From assembly GCA_044375415.1 (NCBI GenBank), contig JBILMS010000007.1, positions 1 to 64,000 on the forward strand: DNA of 64,000 nt, in the 5' to 3' direction. Position numbers and translations under genes: made by a program. The stretch comes from JAWXBG01 sp044375415 (lineage in GTDB: Bacteria; Bacteroidota; Bacteroidia; Flavobacteriales_D; Sanyastnellaceae). Positions within the stretch are counted from its first letter, which is position 1. Every line of letters starts with the position of its first letter. Positions 18,568-27,344 of the stretch are shown piece after piece. The notes beneath the pieces were generated by a model that saw nothing but the letters and a program-made list of their open reading frames with translations, was not told where the DNA came from and did not search any database.

Positions 18568-18660
18568 AAGGAATAATTTTGCGCAATATAACCGATCCTA
18601 CGAAGTGCTTAATCATTCGTTAACTAGTTGTCTGAAATCGGATTTGAAAAAAACGGGCTC

Positions 18661-18668
18661 TATATTTG
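18661..18668 (+). promoter_or_regulatory. -7 box of the TlpA-type lipoprotein gene
   Basis: TATATTTG, an exact TAnnTTTG match, ending eight bases before the ATG at 18677. A TTTG lies 14 bases upstream, shorter than the usual spacing. Confidence 0.55.
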
Positions 18669-18676
18669 CATCTCTT

Positions 18677-20128
18677 ATGACAAATAAAATGAAATACATG
18701 AGTTTTTTTGGCATCATCATCGCTGCCGGATTGGGATTCTCCGCGTGTAACGGAGGGGGGGCCAAGACCAACGGCAATAAAACTGATCAAGCTGCTGCAG
18801 ATACTTCAAAAGCACGCGTAGTCGCATTTACCAATGGAGTTACCGATGCAAACAGAGGTAGTTCCAAGGGCAACATCGAAGTAAAAGGTAGCATTCAGGG
18901 AGCGAATTTTCCCAAGGTTTACCTTTTCGAAACCGAAGGGAAAACATCTATAAAAATTGACAGCACAGCTTTAACAGGCGGCAACTTCAATTTTGGAAAT
19001 AAAAAATATGAAGCAGGTGTTTACATGATCGGTTCAAATGATCAGAACATGGCTGCCGTAATCTTGAATCCTGCCGAAAAAGTGGTTGAAATCGGATTTC
19101 GCGGAAGTCGTTTCGATGGATCTATGTTCGCCATCAATTCAAAAGAAAATGAGGGTTGGGTAAAATACCTGCCGACGGAACTTTCTTTACTCAAGCAGAT
19201 CAAGGATAATTACGTTGCAGGTGGTAAAAACAAGGCTATGAAAGCCAAATATGATGATGCCGCTCATGCCAAAGAAGAAGAATTGGCTAAGTTTCAAGGC
19301 GAAATAATTCAGCAATATCCCGGTACATTTCTAGCTAAAATGCTGACCTGGAAACAGGAACCTATTAGAAGCGAAATAGGAAAATATTGGGATAATGCCG
19401 ATTTCTCTGATGAAAGTATCATTCATACCATGGTTCTTCCCGACCGAATACAGAACTTTATGCGTTGGTTTAGTGGTGGAAAAGACGATGGTTTCTACAA
19501 TTGTATCGACTTGGTGGTGGAGAAAGCAAAGGCCAACGAACGCGTTTTGGAATACACGCTCTACAACATGCTCGACGGTTTTTACAGCAGCAAAATGGAA
19601 ACTATTTGTGCATACATTACCGATAATTACATTTTCGGTGATGCTTGTGGAGATGTAGAATTGAGTAACGTTTTAAAGAGTCGGGCCGAAGGAATTGTGA
19701 ATCTCAGAATCGGAAATGTTCCGCCAAACATCAATCTAAAAACCCTCGATGGCAAAACGTTCGATCTATACTCAACTGCTAATTCAAGTAAATACACCAT
19801 GATATTTTTCTGGAGCAGTTGGTGTGAACACTGCAAAGGTGAAGCCCCTGAATACGAGGCAATCTATAAGAATTTTAAGTCAAAAGGATTTGAAATGATC
19901 GGCGTTTCTGTCGATAATTCGCAAATGGCATGGGAAAATGCAGTAAAAGAAAGAGCTTTTACTTTCCCTCAGGTTTGTGGGTTTAAGCAGTGGGAATCAC
20001 CGGTTGCAAAGGATTATAAGGTTACTCAGACCCCTACACTTTTCATCTTAGATAAGGATAAAAAAATTGTTTTGAAGCCTAAATCCGCGCGTGAGGCGCA
20101 AAACTGGATTGCTGCAAATCTGAAGTAA
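18677..20128 (+). CDS. TlpA-like thioredoxin-fold lipoprotein with DUF4369-type N-terminal domain
   Basis: A 483-residue lipoprotein; the signal MKYMSFFGIIIAAGLGFSAC ends in a lipobox cysteine. An N-terminal beta-rich region (ITVKGSIQGANFPKVYLFE-like, with KTSIKIDSTAL) resembles DUF4369; a helical middle follows; the C-terminal thioredoxin domain has FFWSSWCEHCKGEAPE with the redox pair C383/C386 and the cis-proline in VTQTPTLFIL. It probably keeps periplasmic cysteines or cytochrome partners in the right redox state. The open frame extends to 18545, but the ATG at 18677 is chosen because the -7 box lies just before it; an ATG at 18689 is also possible. A strong terminator follows. Confidence 0.87.
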   Translation: MTNKMKYMSFFGIIIAAGLGFSACNGGGAKTNGNKTDQAAADTSKARVVAFTNGVTDANRGSSKGNIEVKGSIQGANFPKVYLFETEGKTSIKIDSTALTGGNFNFGNKKYEAGVYMIGSNDQNMAAVILNPAEKVVEIGFRGSRFDGSMFAINSKENEGWVKYLPTELSLLKQIKDNYVAGGKNKAMKAKYDDAAHAKEEELAKFQGEIIQQYPGTFLAKMLTWKQEPIRSEIGKYWDNADFSDESIIHTMVLPDRIQNFMRWFSGGKDDGFYNCIDLVVEKAKANERVLEYTLYNMLDGFYSSKMETICAYITDNYIFGDACGDVELSNVLKSRAEGIVNLRIGNVPPNINLKTLDGKTFDLYSTANSSKYTMIFFWSSWCEHCKGEAPEYEAIYKNFKSKGFEMIGVSVDNSQMAWENAVKERAFTFPQVCGFKQWESPVAKDYKVTQTPTLFILDKDKKIVLKPKSAREAQNWIAANLK

Positions 20129-20155
20129 AACTGACCTTAGTCAGAATGAAATAGT

Positions 20156-20184
20156 AAAAGGCCTTGCATTTTGCAGGGCCTTTT
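20156..20184 (+). terminator. Rho-independent terminator after the TlpA-type gene
   Basis: AAAAGGCC plus TGCA pairs with TGCA plus GGCCTTTT around a TTT loop, giving about a 12-bp stem with one T-G wobble. The last bases are the T-run. Confidence 0.85.
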
Positions 20185-20220
20185 GCATTTATCGATGCAT
20201 ATTTGTATGACCTTATCAAA

Positions 20221-21057
20221 TTGACTGCACAAGAGAGCATATACATTCACGGCCATCGTGGGGCACGCGGTTGGCGAACTGAGAATTCTATCGAGGGCTT
20301 TTGTTATGCAATAGAAAAGGGTGCACATTTCGTTGAGATGGATGTGGTACTTACCCGCGATGATGTGATATTAGTTTCTCACGAACCATGGATGAATGGT
20401 AAGATTTGCACCCATCCGGATGGAAGTTTGATTCCCGAGGAAGAAGAACGTCAACGAAATATTTTTGAAATGAATTTGCGCGAAGCTCAGAGTTATCATC
20501 TCGGTGAAATTCGGCAGGATAGATTTCCGGATCAGAAAAAAGGCATCACCTTTAAACCTTCTTTGGCTGAAGTATTTCGAGAAGTCCGACATATTGCTAC
20601 GAAATACCCTCAGTTTACGGGATTCAACATAGAAATTAAATCGAGGCAGGAATGGGACGATGTCTATCATCCACAGCCTATGGAATATGCTAGACTAGTT
20701 CTTCGGCGATTGCACGAATTGACGAATCCTTTTGAGTGCATTATCCAAACGTTCGACTTCCGTTTGCTCGAGGCACTGCATAGATTAAAATGTCCCTATC
20801 CATTGGTAGCACTAGTAGAGTCGGAAGATGAATGCAATTATGCGCTAGAGAAAATCTCATTCACACCCTGGGGAATCGGACCACATTACAGCATGGTAGA
20901 TGCTCAATTGGTAAATCATTGCCATGGTGCTAAACTGGAACTTTTAACGTGGACTGTAAATGAAGAACAGGATATAACTTCCATTGCACAGCTTGGTGTA
21001 AGACACATCATTTCGGATTATCCGGACAGGGTTGCTTCTATTCTTCGTCGCCTATAA
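20221..21057 (+). CDS. Glycerophosphodiester phosphodiesterase
   Basis: Hydrolyses glycerophosphodiesters to glycerol-3-phosphate and an alcohol during phospholipid turnover. The family motifs are in order: HGHRGARG followed by ENSIEGF, then VEMDVVLTRDDVILVSHE, and later NIEIKS and the C-terminal LLTWTVNEEQD and HIISDYPDRV. There is no signal peptide, so a cytoplasmic location is likely. No in-frame ATG precedes the first motif. A TTG at 20164 lies inside the terminator hairpin of the upstream gene, so I use the TTG at 20221, giving 278 residues. The 3' end overlaps the convergent helicase gene by 20 bases. Confidence 0.88.
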   Translation: MTAQESIYIHGHRGARGWRTENSIEGFCYAIEKGAHFVEMDVVLTRDDVILVSHEPWMNGKICTHPDGSLIPEEEERQRNIFEMNLREAQSYHLGEIRQDRFPDQKKGITFKPSLAEVFREVRHIATKYPQFTGFNIEIKSRQEWDDVYHPQPMEYARLVLRRLHELTNPFECIIQTFDFRLLEALHRLKCPYPLVALVESEDECNYALEKISFTPWGIGPHYSMVDAQLVNHCHGAKLELLTWTVNEEQDITSIAQLGVRHIISDYPDRVASILRRL

Positions 21058-22486
21058 GATTCTCGCTGAATCCAACGAGGTACAACTCTTTTTGCGCTCG
21101 GGTAAAAGCTGTATAAAACCAGCGATTTAATTCGATACCCGCCATCTCGTCCGTTACATATCCTTGATCGACAAATACAGAATGCCATTGGCCTCCTTGG
21201 GCTTTATGACAAGTAATCGCATAAGCGAATTTGACATGAAGTGCATTGTAATATGGGTCTTCTTTTATCGCTTTCTTTTTTAATAATGGTGGTAATTCGG
21301 CATAATCGGCCGAGACCATTTGATATAACTCACGGCTTTTTTCCTTAGGAAGACCTGGGCCTTCCGACCAAATCGTATCGCATAACAACATCGTGTCAAA
21401 TGCCTCTACATCGGGAAAATCGATTAATGAAACAGACGCTTTACAAAAACGGAATCCTTCACGTTCGATGTAATTTCCCAATCGCTCAATCCGGATTATG
21501 TCGCCATTTGCGATAAAAGCACCCTTCGTGTTTTCCTGTATCGGCAACCAAAAATAATTGTTGCGCAAGACCATCATCCGATCGCCATTATTTATCTCTT
21601 CTTCATTCCACAAAATACGTGAACGCATTTGTTGATTGAACAAATTTGCCCGCTTATTGGAGCGAGTAATGATGATCATGCCATCTATACCTTGTTTGGC
21701 TTTCACCTCTTCCAAGACATCTTGTAAGTCTGATCTTACCAAATGAACATCTTCGTAACCCAGACTTTTGATCTGTGGTAAACTATCCTCTCCGCTAGCT
21801 ATCAAATCACGTAGGTCAGTGGCATTTATAAGTATTCCCGAATCTTGCGCCTGTCGTATTACTTCGGTGAGTTCTACTTCGGCAATATTTAATTCATAAT
21901 GATCGCGTAAATAATCGAGATCCAAAGCCGGGCTGTGATCTGCTCCAACCGGAGGTAACTGAGCTGAATCACCGACTAATACCAGACGACAATTATCCCC
22001 TGCAAATACATGCGACATCAGATCATCGAGCAAATTAGCGGAACCCATATCATCGCCGCCGGCTACAAACAGATCGGTGCCTATCATAGAAGCTTCATCG
22101 ACTATATATATCGTATTGCTTTTATCATTGTCTCGCAATTCGAAATAGGCGTTGCCATTGCGATCTGACTTCTGATTATAAATCTCTCGGTGAATAGTTG
22201 AAGCCGAACGCCCCGAATAATTTGACATAACCTTCGCTGCACGTCCCGTGGGTGCAAGTAATACAGCACTGAGTCCCAATTCTTCTACAGTTCGCACCAT
22301 TGCACTGATACATGTGGTTTTTCCCGTTCCGGCATACCCCTTTAGAAGAACACCACACCGTGGTTTGTAGCTCATTATAAAGCGGGAAAAAACATAAAAA
22401 AGCCGGTCCTGACCCGAAGTAGGTTCAAAAGTGAAATTAAATTTCAGCTTTTCGTAAACAGAATGTACCTGATCGGTGGGTTGCAT
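21038..22486 (-). CDS. RecD/Dda-like superfamily 1B helicase
   Basis: A 482-residue 5'-3' type DNA helicase or related ATPase. Motifs in order: Walker A GYAGTGKTT, motif Ia LLAPTGRAAKVM, Walker B TIYIVDEASMIG, motif III LVGDSAQLPPVG, motif V YAITCHKAQGGQW, and motif VI RWFYTAFTRAQKELYLVG. It is shorter than RecD or RecD2 and lacks the RecD2 N-terminal HhH domain, fitting the compact Dda-like form often annotated as an AAA ATPase in Bacteroidota. Likely roles are in repair or restart of forks (inference). The next gene upstream is divergent. Confidence 0.88.
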   Translation of the reverse strand: MQPTDQVHSVYEKLKFNFTFEPTSGQDRLFYVFSRFIMSYKPRCGVLLKGYAGTGKTTCISAMVRTVEELGLSAVLLAPTGRAAKVMSNYSGRSASTIHREIYNQKSDRNGNAYFELRDNDKSNTIYIVDEASMIGTDLFVAGGDDMGSANLLDDLMSHVFAGDNCRLVLVGDSAQLPPVGADHSPALDLDYLRDHYELNIAEVELTEVIRQAQDSGILINATDLRDLIASGEDSLPQIKSLGYEDVHLVRSDLQDVLEEVKAKQGIDGMIIITRSNKRANLFNQQMRSRILWNEEEINNGDRMMVLRNNYFWLPIQENTKGAFIANGDIIRIERLGNYIEREGFRFCKASVSLIDFPDVEAFDTMLLCDTIWSEGPGLPKEKSRELYQMVSADYAELPPLLKKKAIKEDPYYNALHVKFAYAITCHKAQGGQWHSVFVDQGYVTDEMAGIELNRWFYTAFTRAQKELYLVGFSENLIGDEE

Positions 22487-22572
22487 TGGTTCCGCGAATT
22501 TCGGTGAGTATTGGTCGCAGAACTAAAATCTCTGATTTTTCGAAGAAATAACCAATGGTAGAAAGTTCCCCT

Positions 22573-22580
22573 TAGTTTTG
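22573..22580 (+). promoter_or_regulatory. -7 box of the DUF3822-rsmD-coaD operon
   Basis: TAGTTTTG matches TAnnTTTG, 14 bases before the ATG at 22595. No TTG at the expected distance. Confidence 0.45.
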
Positions 22581-22594
22581 ACCTCGATTTCAAT

Positions 22595-23413
22595 ATGCTT
22601 TCTCCTGAACAATTAGCCGCCTCTTCGATACCCCGTCATCTTCTTGATAACGCAGGTGAGATGCGCCTTTCAATGCACCTTGGAAAAGGATCCGTAGGTG
22701 CTGCAATTGCGGATGTCGCAGAAGGTAAACTACAATGGTTTCATCACGAGCGCTTTCAAGCGGATTCAGACTGGAACGACATGGTTCAGACACTGAGATT
22801 CCGAAATTGGAAAGAAGCTACCTTCCGTAAAATATCCATTTCTTTTGATTGTGAAGCCTGTACTCTCGTTCCTGCCGGGTTTTACGAGGCCTCAAGAGCT
22901 GATGAGTTGTTGTCTGTCCTCTATCGAAATCAGGCTTCAGGTGAAGCCCGAACAACAGATATTTCGCTTTTTGCGGCCAAACTCCTTTTCCGTATACCGC
23001 AAGAATTATTGGAAATGGCTTCTTGGTTTCAACATGCTCGTATCTATCCATCCATGCATCCTCTCTTAGCCCGACATTTCGAGGGTTCGGTTAAGCAAGC
23101 TGTTTTGCAACTTACCGGCAACTACATGTTGCTCCGAATTACGGAAGGAAAAAAACTACTCTTTTGCAATTTTTTCTCCGTTCATCACGACGAAGATGTA
23201 CTTTATTTTTTAGCGAACGCTTGTATGAACTTGGCTATCGATATGGGTGGACTTCAATTATTTACTGAAGGTATCGAACCACAGAGCGCCTTGATGTTGC
23301 AACTCTCCAACTATTGTAATCCGGTTTTAAGTAATCCGGTTATCAATTTACAAGGAAAAACAGAAAATACCTCCATTGTCAACCTCACTCTCCAGAATTT
23401 CTTATGCGAATAA
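22595..23413 (+). CDS. DUF3822 family protein
   Basis: A 272-residue soluble protein with no signal peptide. It has an actin-like/ASKHA-like pattern of short beta strands, with GSVGAAIADVAEGKLQW and NYMLLRITEGKKLLFCNFF. DUF3822 is a Bacteroidota family normally found directly before rsmD and coaD, exactly as here: the stop overlaps the rsmD start by 10 bases. The function is unknown; the ASKHA-like look is my impression only. The conserved coupling suggests a link to ribosomal RNA modification or CoA synthesis, without proof. Confidence 0.85.
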   Translation: MLSPEQLAASSIPRHLLDNAGEMRLSMHLGKGSVGAAIADVAEGKLQWFHHERFQADSDWNDMVQTLRFRNWKEATFRKISISFDCEACTLVPAGFYEASRADELLSVLYRNQASGEARTTDISLFAAKLLFRIPQELLEMASWFQHARIYPSMHPLLARHFEGSVKQAVLQLTGNYMLLRITEGKKLLFCNFFSVHHDEDVLYFLANACMNLAIDMGGLQLFTEGIEPQSALMLQLSNYCNPVLSNPVINLQGKTENTSIVNLTLQNFLCE

Positions 23414-23943
23414 TAGCAGGAAGCCTCCGAGGAAGGCAAATAGATGTGCCCAAGAATTTTCGAGGTCGTCCCACTACCGATTTTGCGCGGGAGGGATTGT
23501 TTAATCTCATAGGTCATAAAATGGAACTCGAGGGAGCTTCCGTGCTCGATCTATTTTCCGGTACAGGTGCATTTTCCCTCGAATGTTTTTCTCGCGGCGC
23601 TGAAAAAGTCGATTCCATTGAAATCAGTCCGGTACATGTAAAATTTATTCAAAAAAATTTCGATCAGTTTAATCTTCCCGGAATGGCTTATCGCAAAGAT
23701 GCCTTCTTATTTATTGAGCAGTGCGCACGCCAGTATGACCTCATTTTCGCCGACCCACCTTATGATATCAAGAGAGCTCGAGAGGTTCCGGCGATGATTC
23801 TCAGTCGAAAACTCCTTAAACCGGAAGGTTTGCTTATTGTAGAACATGGAGATGGCGGCATCTACTCAGATATTCCTGAAATAATTGATGAACGCAAATA
23901 CGGAAACGTCTTCTTTAGTTTTTTCCGTAATTTGCCAGTATGA
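23404..23943 (+). CDS. rsmD: 16S rRNA (guanine(966)-N(2))-methyltransferase RsmD
   Basis: Methylates G966 of 16S rRNA using S-adenosylmethionine. It opens MRIIAGSLRGRQIDVP, the classic RsmD start, with RPTTDFAREGLFNLI next. The SAM-binding block is VLDLFSGTGAFSLECFSRGA, and the catalytic motif is FADPPYDI. The length of 179 is normal. The ATG lies inside the end of the DUF3822 gene, and its stop overlaps the coaD start as ATGA, so the three genes form one coupled operon. Confidence 0.95.
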   Translation: MRIIAGSLRGRQIDVPKNFRGRPTTDFAREGLFNLIGHKMELEGASVLDLFSGTGAFSLECFSRGAEKVDSIEISPVHVKFIQKNFDQFNLPGMAYRKDAFLFIEQCARQYDLIFADPPYDIKRAREVPAMILSRKLLKPEGLLIVEHGDGGIYSDIPEIIDERKYGNVFFSFFRNLPV

Positions 23944-24404
23944 AACGTATCGCTGTTTTTCCCGGTTCTTTTGATCCGGTTACCTTCGGACATACCCATA
24001 TTGTAGAAAGGTCTGTCGATCTATTCGATTTAATCATTGTAGCGATTGGTGTTAATACCACCAAGCAATACATGTTTCCGCTTCAACAACGGGTAGAGTG
24101 GACAAAACAAGTGTTTCAGCATCTTCCGAACGTCGATGTGCACACGTATGAAGGTCTTACAGTGGACTTTTGTTCCCGCGTAGGATCGAAATATATTTTG
24201 CGCGGACTGCGAAATGGTTCGGATTTTGATTTCGAACAAAGTATTGCCGCCATGAACAAAACCCTAAATCCGGAAATAGAGACGATTTTTTTAAATACCG
24301 ATGCCGCGTACGCTGCCATTCACAGTTCTATTGTTCGGGAAATAATCAAAAATAAAGGGGACGTTTCTGAGTTTATACCCAAACAAATAGATGTTTACAT
24401 ATGA
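23940..24404 (+). CDS. coaD: Phosphopantetheine adenylyltransferase
   Basis: Transfers AMP from ATP to 4'-phosphopantetheine, the penultimate step of coenzyme A synthesis. The nucleotidyltransferase motif is FPGSFDPVTFGHTHIV (T/HxGH type), and later RGLRNGSDFDFEQSIAAMN and the ISSxxxR-like HSSIVREI are conserved. The length of 154 is standard. With coaBC at 4.3 kb, two of the CoA biosynthetic steps are encoded in this window. It is the last gene of the DUF3822-rsmD-coaD operon. Confidence 0.96.
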   Translation: MKRIAVFPGSFDPVTFGHTHIVERSVDLFDLIIVAIGVNTTKQYMFPLQQRVEWTKQVFQHLPNVDVHTYEGLTVDFCSRVGSKYILRGLRNGSDFDFEQSIAAMNKTLNPEIETIFLNTDAAYAAIHSSIVREIIKNKGDVSEFIPKQIDVYI

Positions 24405-24504
24405 GGAACGCTGCAAAAAAACACTTCCCCTTTTTATCAAATAAATTAGAATGCATTTGTTTCAGAATATACTCGGCCTTTTAACCTCGAAAAACGAGAA
24501 AATT

Positions 24505-26061
24505 ATGAAAGTCACCATTCACTTGAAAAAAGTAACATTTGCTCTTTTTCTTTTTTGCACGACTAGTGTATTTGGTCAGCAAAATGTTAGTATCGAGGGA
24601 AAATGTCGCAACGGCGAACATGTGACTGTAATGGCATATACCTTCTCCGATTATATCTCGATGCTTCCCCTTGAGCTGGGAAGAGTTGTGGCTGAAAATG
24701 GTAAATACAAACTTGAGTTTAGCATTGAGGGTACACGTCAAATTTTTCTACAAGTAGGAAATACAGAGGGGGAAATGATTGTTGAAGCCGGCAAGAACTA
24801 CAGCGTAGATATACCGGCGATTCTAGCGAGTGAACAAGTAACATTCGACAAAACCGTTCTTGAACTTGTTTTTATTGATCTTCCGCAATCTGATATCAAT
24901 TATGGCATCCGCAGATTTAATAGCGATTACCGATCGTTTATTGACGATCATTATTACGATTTTGCCGTAGGTGAATTCAAAGGTTCAGAAACTTTTAAAA
25001 GTAGTTTGGGAGAAAAAAAAGCGGCTACCGATATATATCGTTCCGGTGATCAGCCGCAAGGATTTTCAGACCAAAAAATGCCTTTGGGTGATTTCAATAA
25101 TTGGGTAGAATTGTTCGAATTATATGTCGATTCAAACTACACACAATACCTTGAACATCCATATTTCCGTGATCACAAAAACTTCCGCATAAGCGAATTA
25201 GAGCTGATATCAGGCGTTCGACCTTTCGTCGTCTACGAAGAAAATTTCTTTAGCAAAAAGGTTCAATACACTCATCCTTCCTATTTTAGTTTGTTCCGTA
25301 TTCTGTATGCAAACGTTTTTGAAAAAGTAAAAGAATCGGATACAAAAGATTGGATTCGCATGGCGATCAATTCAGAAAAGAGTCCGCAATCCTTGGAATT
25401 TGTTTTCAAAAATGACAGTCTTTTTTTTAATGAAGACATCCGCACACTTGCAATGATCTATAATCTGCGCGAGAATTATTTCAGCACCGAATACAGCAAG
25501 GCTTCAATAGAAATACTGTTAGAGAATATTGTTACGAAAGATCGCAGACCTCTTGTAGCCCAAATTGCCTCTAATACATTAAAAACCTTGAAAATGGGAC
25601 GTCAGGGTTGGAACATTGAAAATTTCAAAGTTGTTGATGCAAAAAAGGAAATTTGGAATTATGAGGACAATAAAGGTGGATATACCTATTTCGTCTTTTT
25701 TACAACGTGGAGTACTTCGGCATTAAAAGAACTCTTGGTTCTAGAAAAAATAGCATCCGACTACAAGGATTTTGTTCGAATAGTAGCCGTTTGTATGGAT
25801 GATTCCTTTACGGAATTTGAGAAGTATGTCAAAACCCATCCAAAACAAGAGTTTACCTTTCTGTTCGGCACGGCAGACCCCCAAATGAAGCGAATATTTA
25901 ATGTGCGATCCATACCACACGTTGTCATGATAGCTCCGGATAGTAATTTCATGTTTGATTACACGCGAAAACCGAGCGAAGGTGTGCAAAAAGAATTTGA
26001 AATGATAAAGTTGAGATCGGAAAAGAAGACTACCGTAGGTCCAAAAACCTGGAAAGACTAA
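24505..26061 (+). CDS. TlpA-like thioredoxin-fold protein lacking the CXXC pair
   Basis: A 518-residue exported protein. The ATG at 24505 gives a signal peptide (KKVTFALFLFCTTSVFGQ); an in-frame ATG at 24451 would add 18 residues and bury the signal. The N-terminal part resembles DUF4369-type domains (VSIEGKCRNGEHVTVMAY). The C-terminal region has thioredoxin fold features: YFVFFTTWSTSALKEL, where CxxC would follow the tryptophan (W402), and SIPHVVMIAPD with the cis-proline. The two cysteine positions are serine and alanine, so it is probably redox-inactive and may bind a partner. It follows coaD after 100 bases. Its stop codon touches the stop of the convergent Nudix gene. Confidence 0.82.
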   Translation: MKVTIHLKKVTFALFLFCTTSVFGQQNVSIEGKCRNGEHVTVMAYTFSDYISMLPLELGRVVAENGKYKLEFSIEGTRQIFLQVGNTEGEMIVEAGKNYSVDIPAILASEQVTFDKTVLELVFIDLPQSDINYGIRRFNSDYRSFIDDHYYDFAVGEFKGSETFKSSLGEKKAATDIYRSGDQPQGFSDQKMPLGDFNNWVELFELYVDSNYTQYLEHPYFRDHKNFRISELELISGVRPFVVYEENFFSKKVQYTHPSYFSLFRILYANVFEKVKESDTKDWIRMAINSEKSPQSLEFVFKNDSLFFNEDIRTLAMIYNLRENYFSTEYSKASIEILLENIVTKDRRPLVAQIASNTLKTLKMGRQGWNIENFKVVDAKKEIWNYEDNKGGYTYFVFFTTWSTSALKELLVLEKIASDYKDFVRIVAVCMDDSFTEFEKYVKTHPKQEFTFLFGTADPQMKRIFNVRSIPHVVMIAPDSNFMFDYTRKPSEGVQKEFEMIKLRSEKKTTVGPKTWKD

Positions 26062-26688
26062 TTACTTTTTTGAGTTAAGATATTCATTTACCACCTCCAT
26101 TACAGAAGGATAAGTGTTGTTGGCTACCATTGAAATCTTATCAGGTTTAATCCAACGAACTTCCGTAATCCCCTCTATAGCCTGAGGTACAGGAGTTTCA
26201 TTCCCCTCATAGTTCATCAAATACCAAGCAGTGCATTTCAGCACCGGCACCGAATCTTGAACGTAGGTGTGCCATGTATCTGACATGCGCTCGCGGACAA
26301 CTAATCCCGATATAGAGCATTCTTCTTCAACTTCTCGGTGGGCGCCTTGCAGGAGATCTTCCCCTTCCTCGACTTTACCCTTCGGAAGGTCCCATTTATT
26401 TTTTCTGAAAATAAACAGTAAAGAACCATCTTCACGAGTTACAAGGCCTCCCGCAGCTTGCACAAATTCGAACTGGGCCAGAAATCTATTCCAAGAATCT
26501 TCGGGATTATCGGCCAAAATATGAATGGCCTTGGCTCCTTTGGATATTGCCAATTCAGCATTTAGTACGTCCGATTTACCGGAAGAACGCAACACAACTA
26601 CTCCTTTTCCCTGACGAGCTCCATCGGGGATATCCTGTGAAAAGGTCAACAGGCGATTTGAGAAATAAACTTTATACTTTTGGCCCAT
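26062..26688 (-). CDS. Nudix hydrolase
   Basis: A 208-residue protein with a C-terminal Nudix domain. The Nudix box spans about residues 122-144, from GKVEEGEDLLQ to HREVEEECSI, with the catalytic REVEEE present; the residue after the last two glutamates is cysteine where glycine is usual. WDLPKGK precedes the box. The N-terminal 80 residues (YKVYFSNRLLTFSQ, AIHILADNPEDSWNRF) are a Bacteroidota-specific extension. Such enzymes clear nucleoside-diphosphate derivatives; the substrate is unknown. The gene is divergent from pyrE, and the two ATG codons share the bases CATG. Confidence 0.9.
   Translation of the reverse strand: MGQKYKVYFSNRLLTFSQDIPDGARQGKGVVVLRSSGKSDVLNAELAISKGAKAIHILADNPEDSWNRFLAQFEFVQAAGGLVTREDGSLLFIFRKNKWDLPKGKVEEGEDLLQGAHREVEEECSISGLVVRERMSDTWHTYVQDSVPVLKCTAWYLMNYEGNETPVPQAIEGITEVRWIKPDKISMVANNTYPSVMEVVNEYLNSKK
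26675..26682 (+). promoter_or_regulatory. -7 box of pyrE, inside the Nudix coding sequence
   Basis: TACTTTTG, an exact TAnnTTTG match, lies four bases before the pyrE ATG at 26687 and within the first codons of the divergent Nudix gene. A transcript from here would be leaderless. A TTTG 14 bases upstream is closer than usual. Confidence 0.55.
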
Positions 26689-27331
26689 GTCAGATCAAGG
26701 CCTAAAAGTAGCAGAATTCCTCCTGCAGATAAGAGCAATTGAATTAAAACCTCAAAATCCCTTTACATGGGCTTCCGGATTGAGGTCTCCCATTTATTGC
26801 GATAATCGTAAAACATTGTCCTATCCGGAAATCCGCGACTTCTTGCGAATTCAGTTTTGTGAGGTTATTCGCCAACATTTCGGCGAACCTGACGTAATTG
26901 CCGGCGTTGCAACAGGAGGAATCGCCTTGGGAGCACTGGTGGCACAAGAAATGAATCTCCCCTTTGTCTACGTGCGCAGTGAAGCAAAAAAACACGGTCT
27001 CACAAATATGATTGAAGGGGTTATTAAACCGTGGCAAAAAGTGGTTGTTATCGAAGACCTGGTTAGTACAGGCAAAAGTAGTCTTCAGGCTGTGGATGCT
27101 CTTCGCGAGGCAGAGGTCGAAATTCTGGGTATGGTCGCCATTTTCACATATTCCTTCGACAAAGCTTTAGCCAATTTTGAAGGAAAAAATGTGCAACTTC
27201 GAACTCTTACCAATTATCATCAACTTCTTGATAAGGCACAACAATTAAATTACATCAGCGATTCCGATAAACAAGCATTGGCAGAATGGAGAAAAGACCC
27301 TGAAGTTTGGTCGGCCTCGTTCGCTCAATAA
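26687..27331 (+). CDS. pyrE: Orotate phosphoribosyltransferase
   Basis: Joins orotate and PRPP to make OMP in de novo pyrimidine synthesis. It opens with the family pattern VAEFLLQIRAIELKPQNPFTWASGLRSPIYCDNR. The PRPP-binding loop is VVVIEDLVSTGKSS, and the flexible loop with basic residues is VRSEAKKHGL. The length of 214 is normal. Its ATG overlaps that of the divergent Nudix gene by two bases, so each promoter must lie inside the neighbouring gene. An SRPBCC protein follows after 13 bases, an order I associate with Bacteroidota. Confidence 0.95.
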   Translation: MSDQGLKVAEFLLQIRAIELKPQNPFTWASGLRSPIYCDNRKTLSYPEIRDFLRIQFCEVIRQHFGEPDVIAGVATGGIALGALVAQEMNLPFVYVRSEAKKHGLTNMIEGVIKPWQKVVVIEDLVSTGKSSLQAVDALREAEVEILGMVAIFTYSFDKALANFEGKNVQLRTLTNYHQLLDKAQQLNYISDSDKQALAEWRKDPEVWSASFAQ

Positions 27332-27344
27332 TTCTCAAGAAAAA

